NCBI RefSeq assembly: GCF_009649785.1
Contig: NZ_WJOK01000010.1
Location: 1 to 64,000, forward strand
Direction: 5' to 3'
Length of the DNA stretch: 64,000 nt
DNA from: Agrobacterium tumefaciens
GTDB taxonomy: Bacteria; Pseudomonadota; Alphaproteobacteria; Rhizobiales; Rhizobiaceae
Part shown: positions 63,686-64,000 of the stretch, piece by piece
Layout of the letters: the number at the start of each line of letters is the position of its first letter
Numbering within the stretch: position 1 is the first letter of the stretch
The notes under the pieces: model-generated
What the model saw: the letters and a program-made list of their open reading frames with translations, nothing else
What the model was told of the DNA's origin: nothing
The model's database searches: none
Program-made: the position numbers and the translations under genes

Positions 63686-64000
63686 CCGGCAAAAAGTCGA
63701 CGGCAAAAAAGCGCGAGCAATTCGTGGCGACGGCAAATGCCGACGATCGCAGGGTGCTGCCGCGTCCGCTGCGTCGTTTCGTGCGTTTCGGTGTCAGCCT
63801 TGCGACCGGACGCATCCACATTCCCGCCCATACCGGCACGATTTCGGCTGTTGCCTTTTACGCGGTGATCGGGCTTTACGGCATGTCGCTTGGCGGACAT
63901 ACGAATATCGTCACCCAGACCACGACCTCGGCCGCCGGTTTTGCGGTTGAGGACGTCAAGGTATCCGGCAATTTGCAGACATCGGAAATCGAAGTCTTCC
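63673..64000 (+). CDS. ftsQ: Cell division protein FtsQ, 5' part (truncated by window end)
   Basis: The GTG start (VFAVTGKK) lies inside the end of ddlB, seven bases after GGAGG. About 109 codons are present without a stop. A basic cytoplasmic segment ([17 protein letters not shown]) precedes one membrane helix ([20 protein letters not shown]), then the beginning of the POTRA domain: [19 protein letters not shown]. FtsQ is the bitopic division protein that binds FtsB/FtsL and recruits FtsW/FtsI. Position after ddlB and the POTRA sequence make the identity firm. Confidence 0.93.
   Translation, partial: MFAVTGKKSTAKKREQFVATANADDRRVLPRPLRRFVRFGVSLATGRIHIPAHTGTISAVAFYAVIGLYGMSLGGHTNIVTQTTTSAAGFAVEDVKVSGNLQTSEIEVF

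Overview
The window reads as chromosomal DNA of an alphaproteobacterium in the Rhizobiales, most likely the Agrobacterium tumefaciens/fabrum complex. I base this on gene content and order recognised from memory (btaAB betaine-lipid genes, a pyrophosphate-dependent phosphofructokinase, a division-and-cell-wall cluster with murB and ddlB separated), GC-rich third positions and rhizobial-type intergenic palindromes. No tRNA, rRNA operon, insertion sequence, prophage or CRISPR array was seen; the only RNA gene is rnpB.

Layout. 1-7 kb: a small envelope protein, then a minus-strand operon for a binding-protein ABC importer (binding protein, two permeases, ATPase, zinc alcohol dehydrogenase) and an RpiR-type regulator. 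7-14 kb: a plus-strand catabolic set (formylglutamate-amidohydrolase-like enzyme, ethanolamine-type permease, glutamine-synthetase-like ligase, aldehyde dehydrogenase, iron alcohol dehydrogenase) that fits a gamma-glutamylated amino-alcohol pathway. 14-17 kb: an orphan VirC1-like ParA ATPase and a TetR/MFS pair that share a palindromic operator. 17-21 kb: L,D-transpeptidase, mutarotase-like protein, DUF442 protein, RidA and HugZ-like protein. 21-25 kb: a CoA-transferase/ThDP-enzyme operon and an alpha/beta hydrolase. 25-29 kb: EttA, then an ArsR-methyltransferase fusion with metF behind a perfect palindrome, and a 25-residue membrane microprotein. 29-31.7 kb: an MltB-type transglycosylase and a GH25 lysozyme lipoprotein. 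32-34 kb: btaAB behind a Pho box. 34-40 kb: two SLT transglycosylases, a LysE-type exporter, PPi-phosphofructokinase, a TerB-DnaJ protein and an AmpD-like amidase. 40-45 kb: duplicated FAD oxidoreductases, rnpB and a DUF350/DUF1190/glutathionylspermidine-synthase-like module. 45.6-64 kb: the dcw cluster mraZ-rsmH-ftsL-ftsI-murE-murF-mraY-murD-ftsW-murG-murC-murB, a terminator, an intrusive GGDEF gene and MFS transporter, then ddlB and the 5' end of ftsQ running off the window.

Cell-envelope biology dominates: peptidoglycan precursor synthesis and septation (dcw), remodelling (one L,D-transpeptidase, three transglycosylases, one lysozyme, one amidase) and phosphate-saving membrane lipids. Regulatory signals visible in the DNA include four MraZ-type boxes at exact 10-bp spacing before mraZ, a 28-bp element shared by the mraZ and ddlB upstream regions, a CtrA-like box before the L,D-transpeptidase, a Pho box and ribosome-site hairpin before btaA, twin TetR operators, and an ArsR-type operator before metF.
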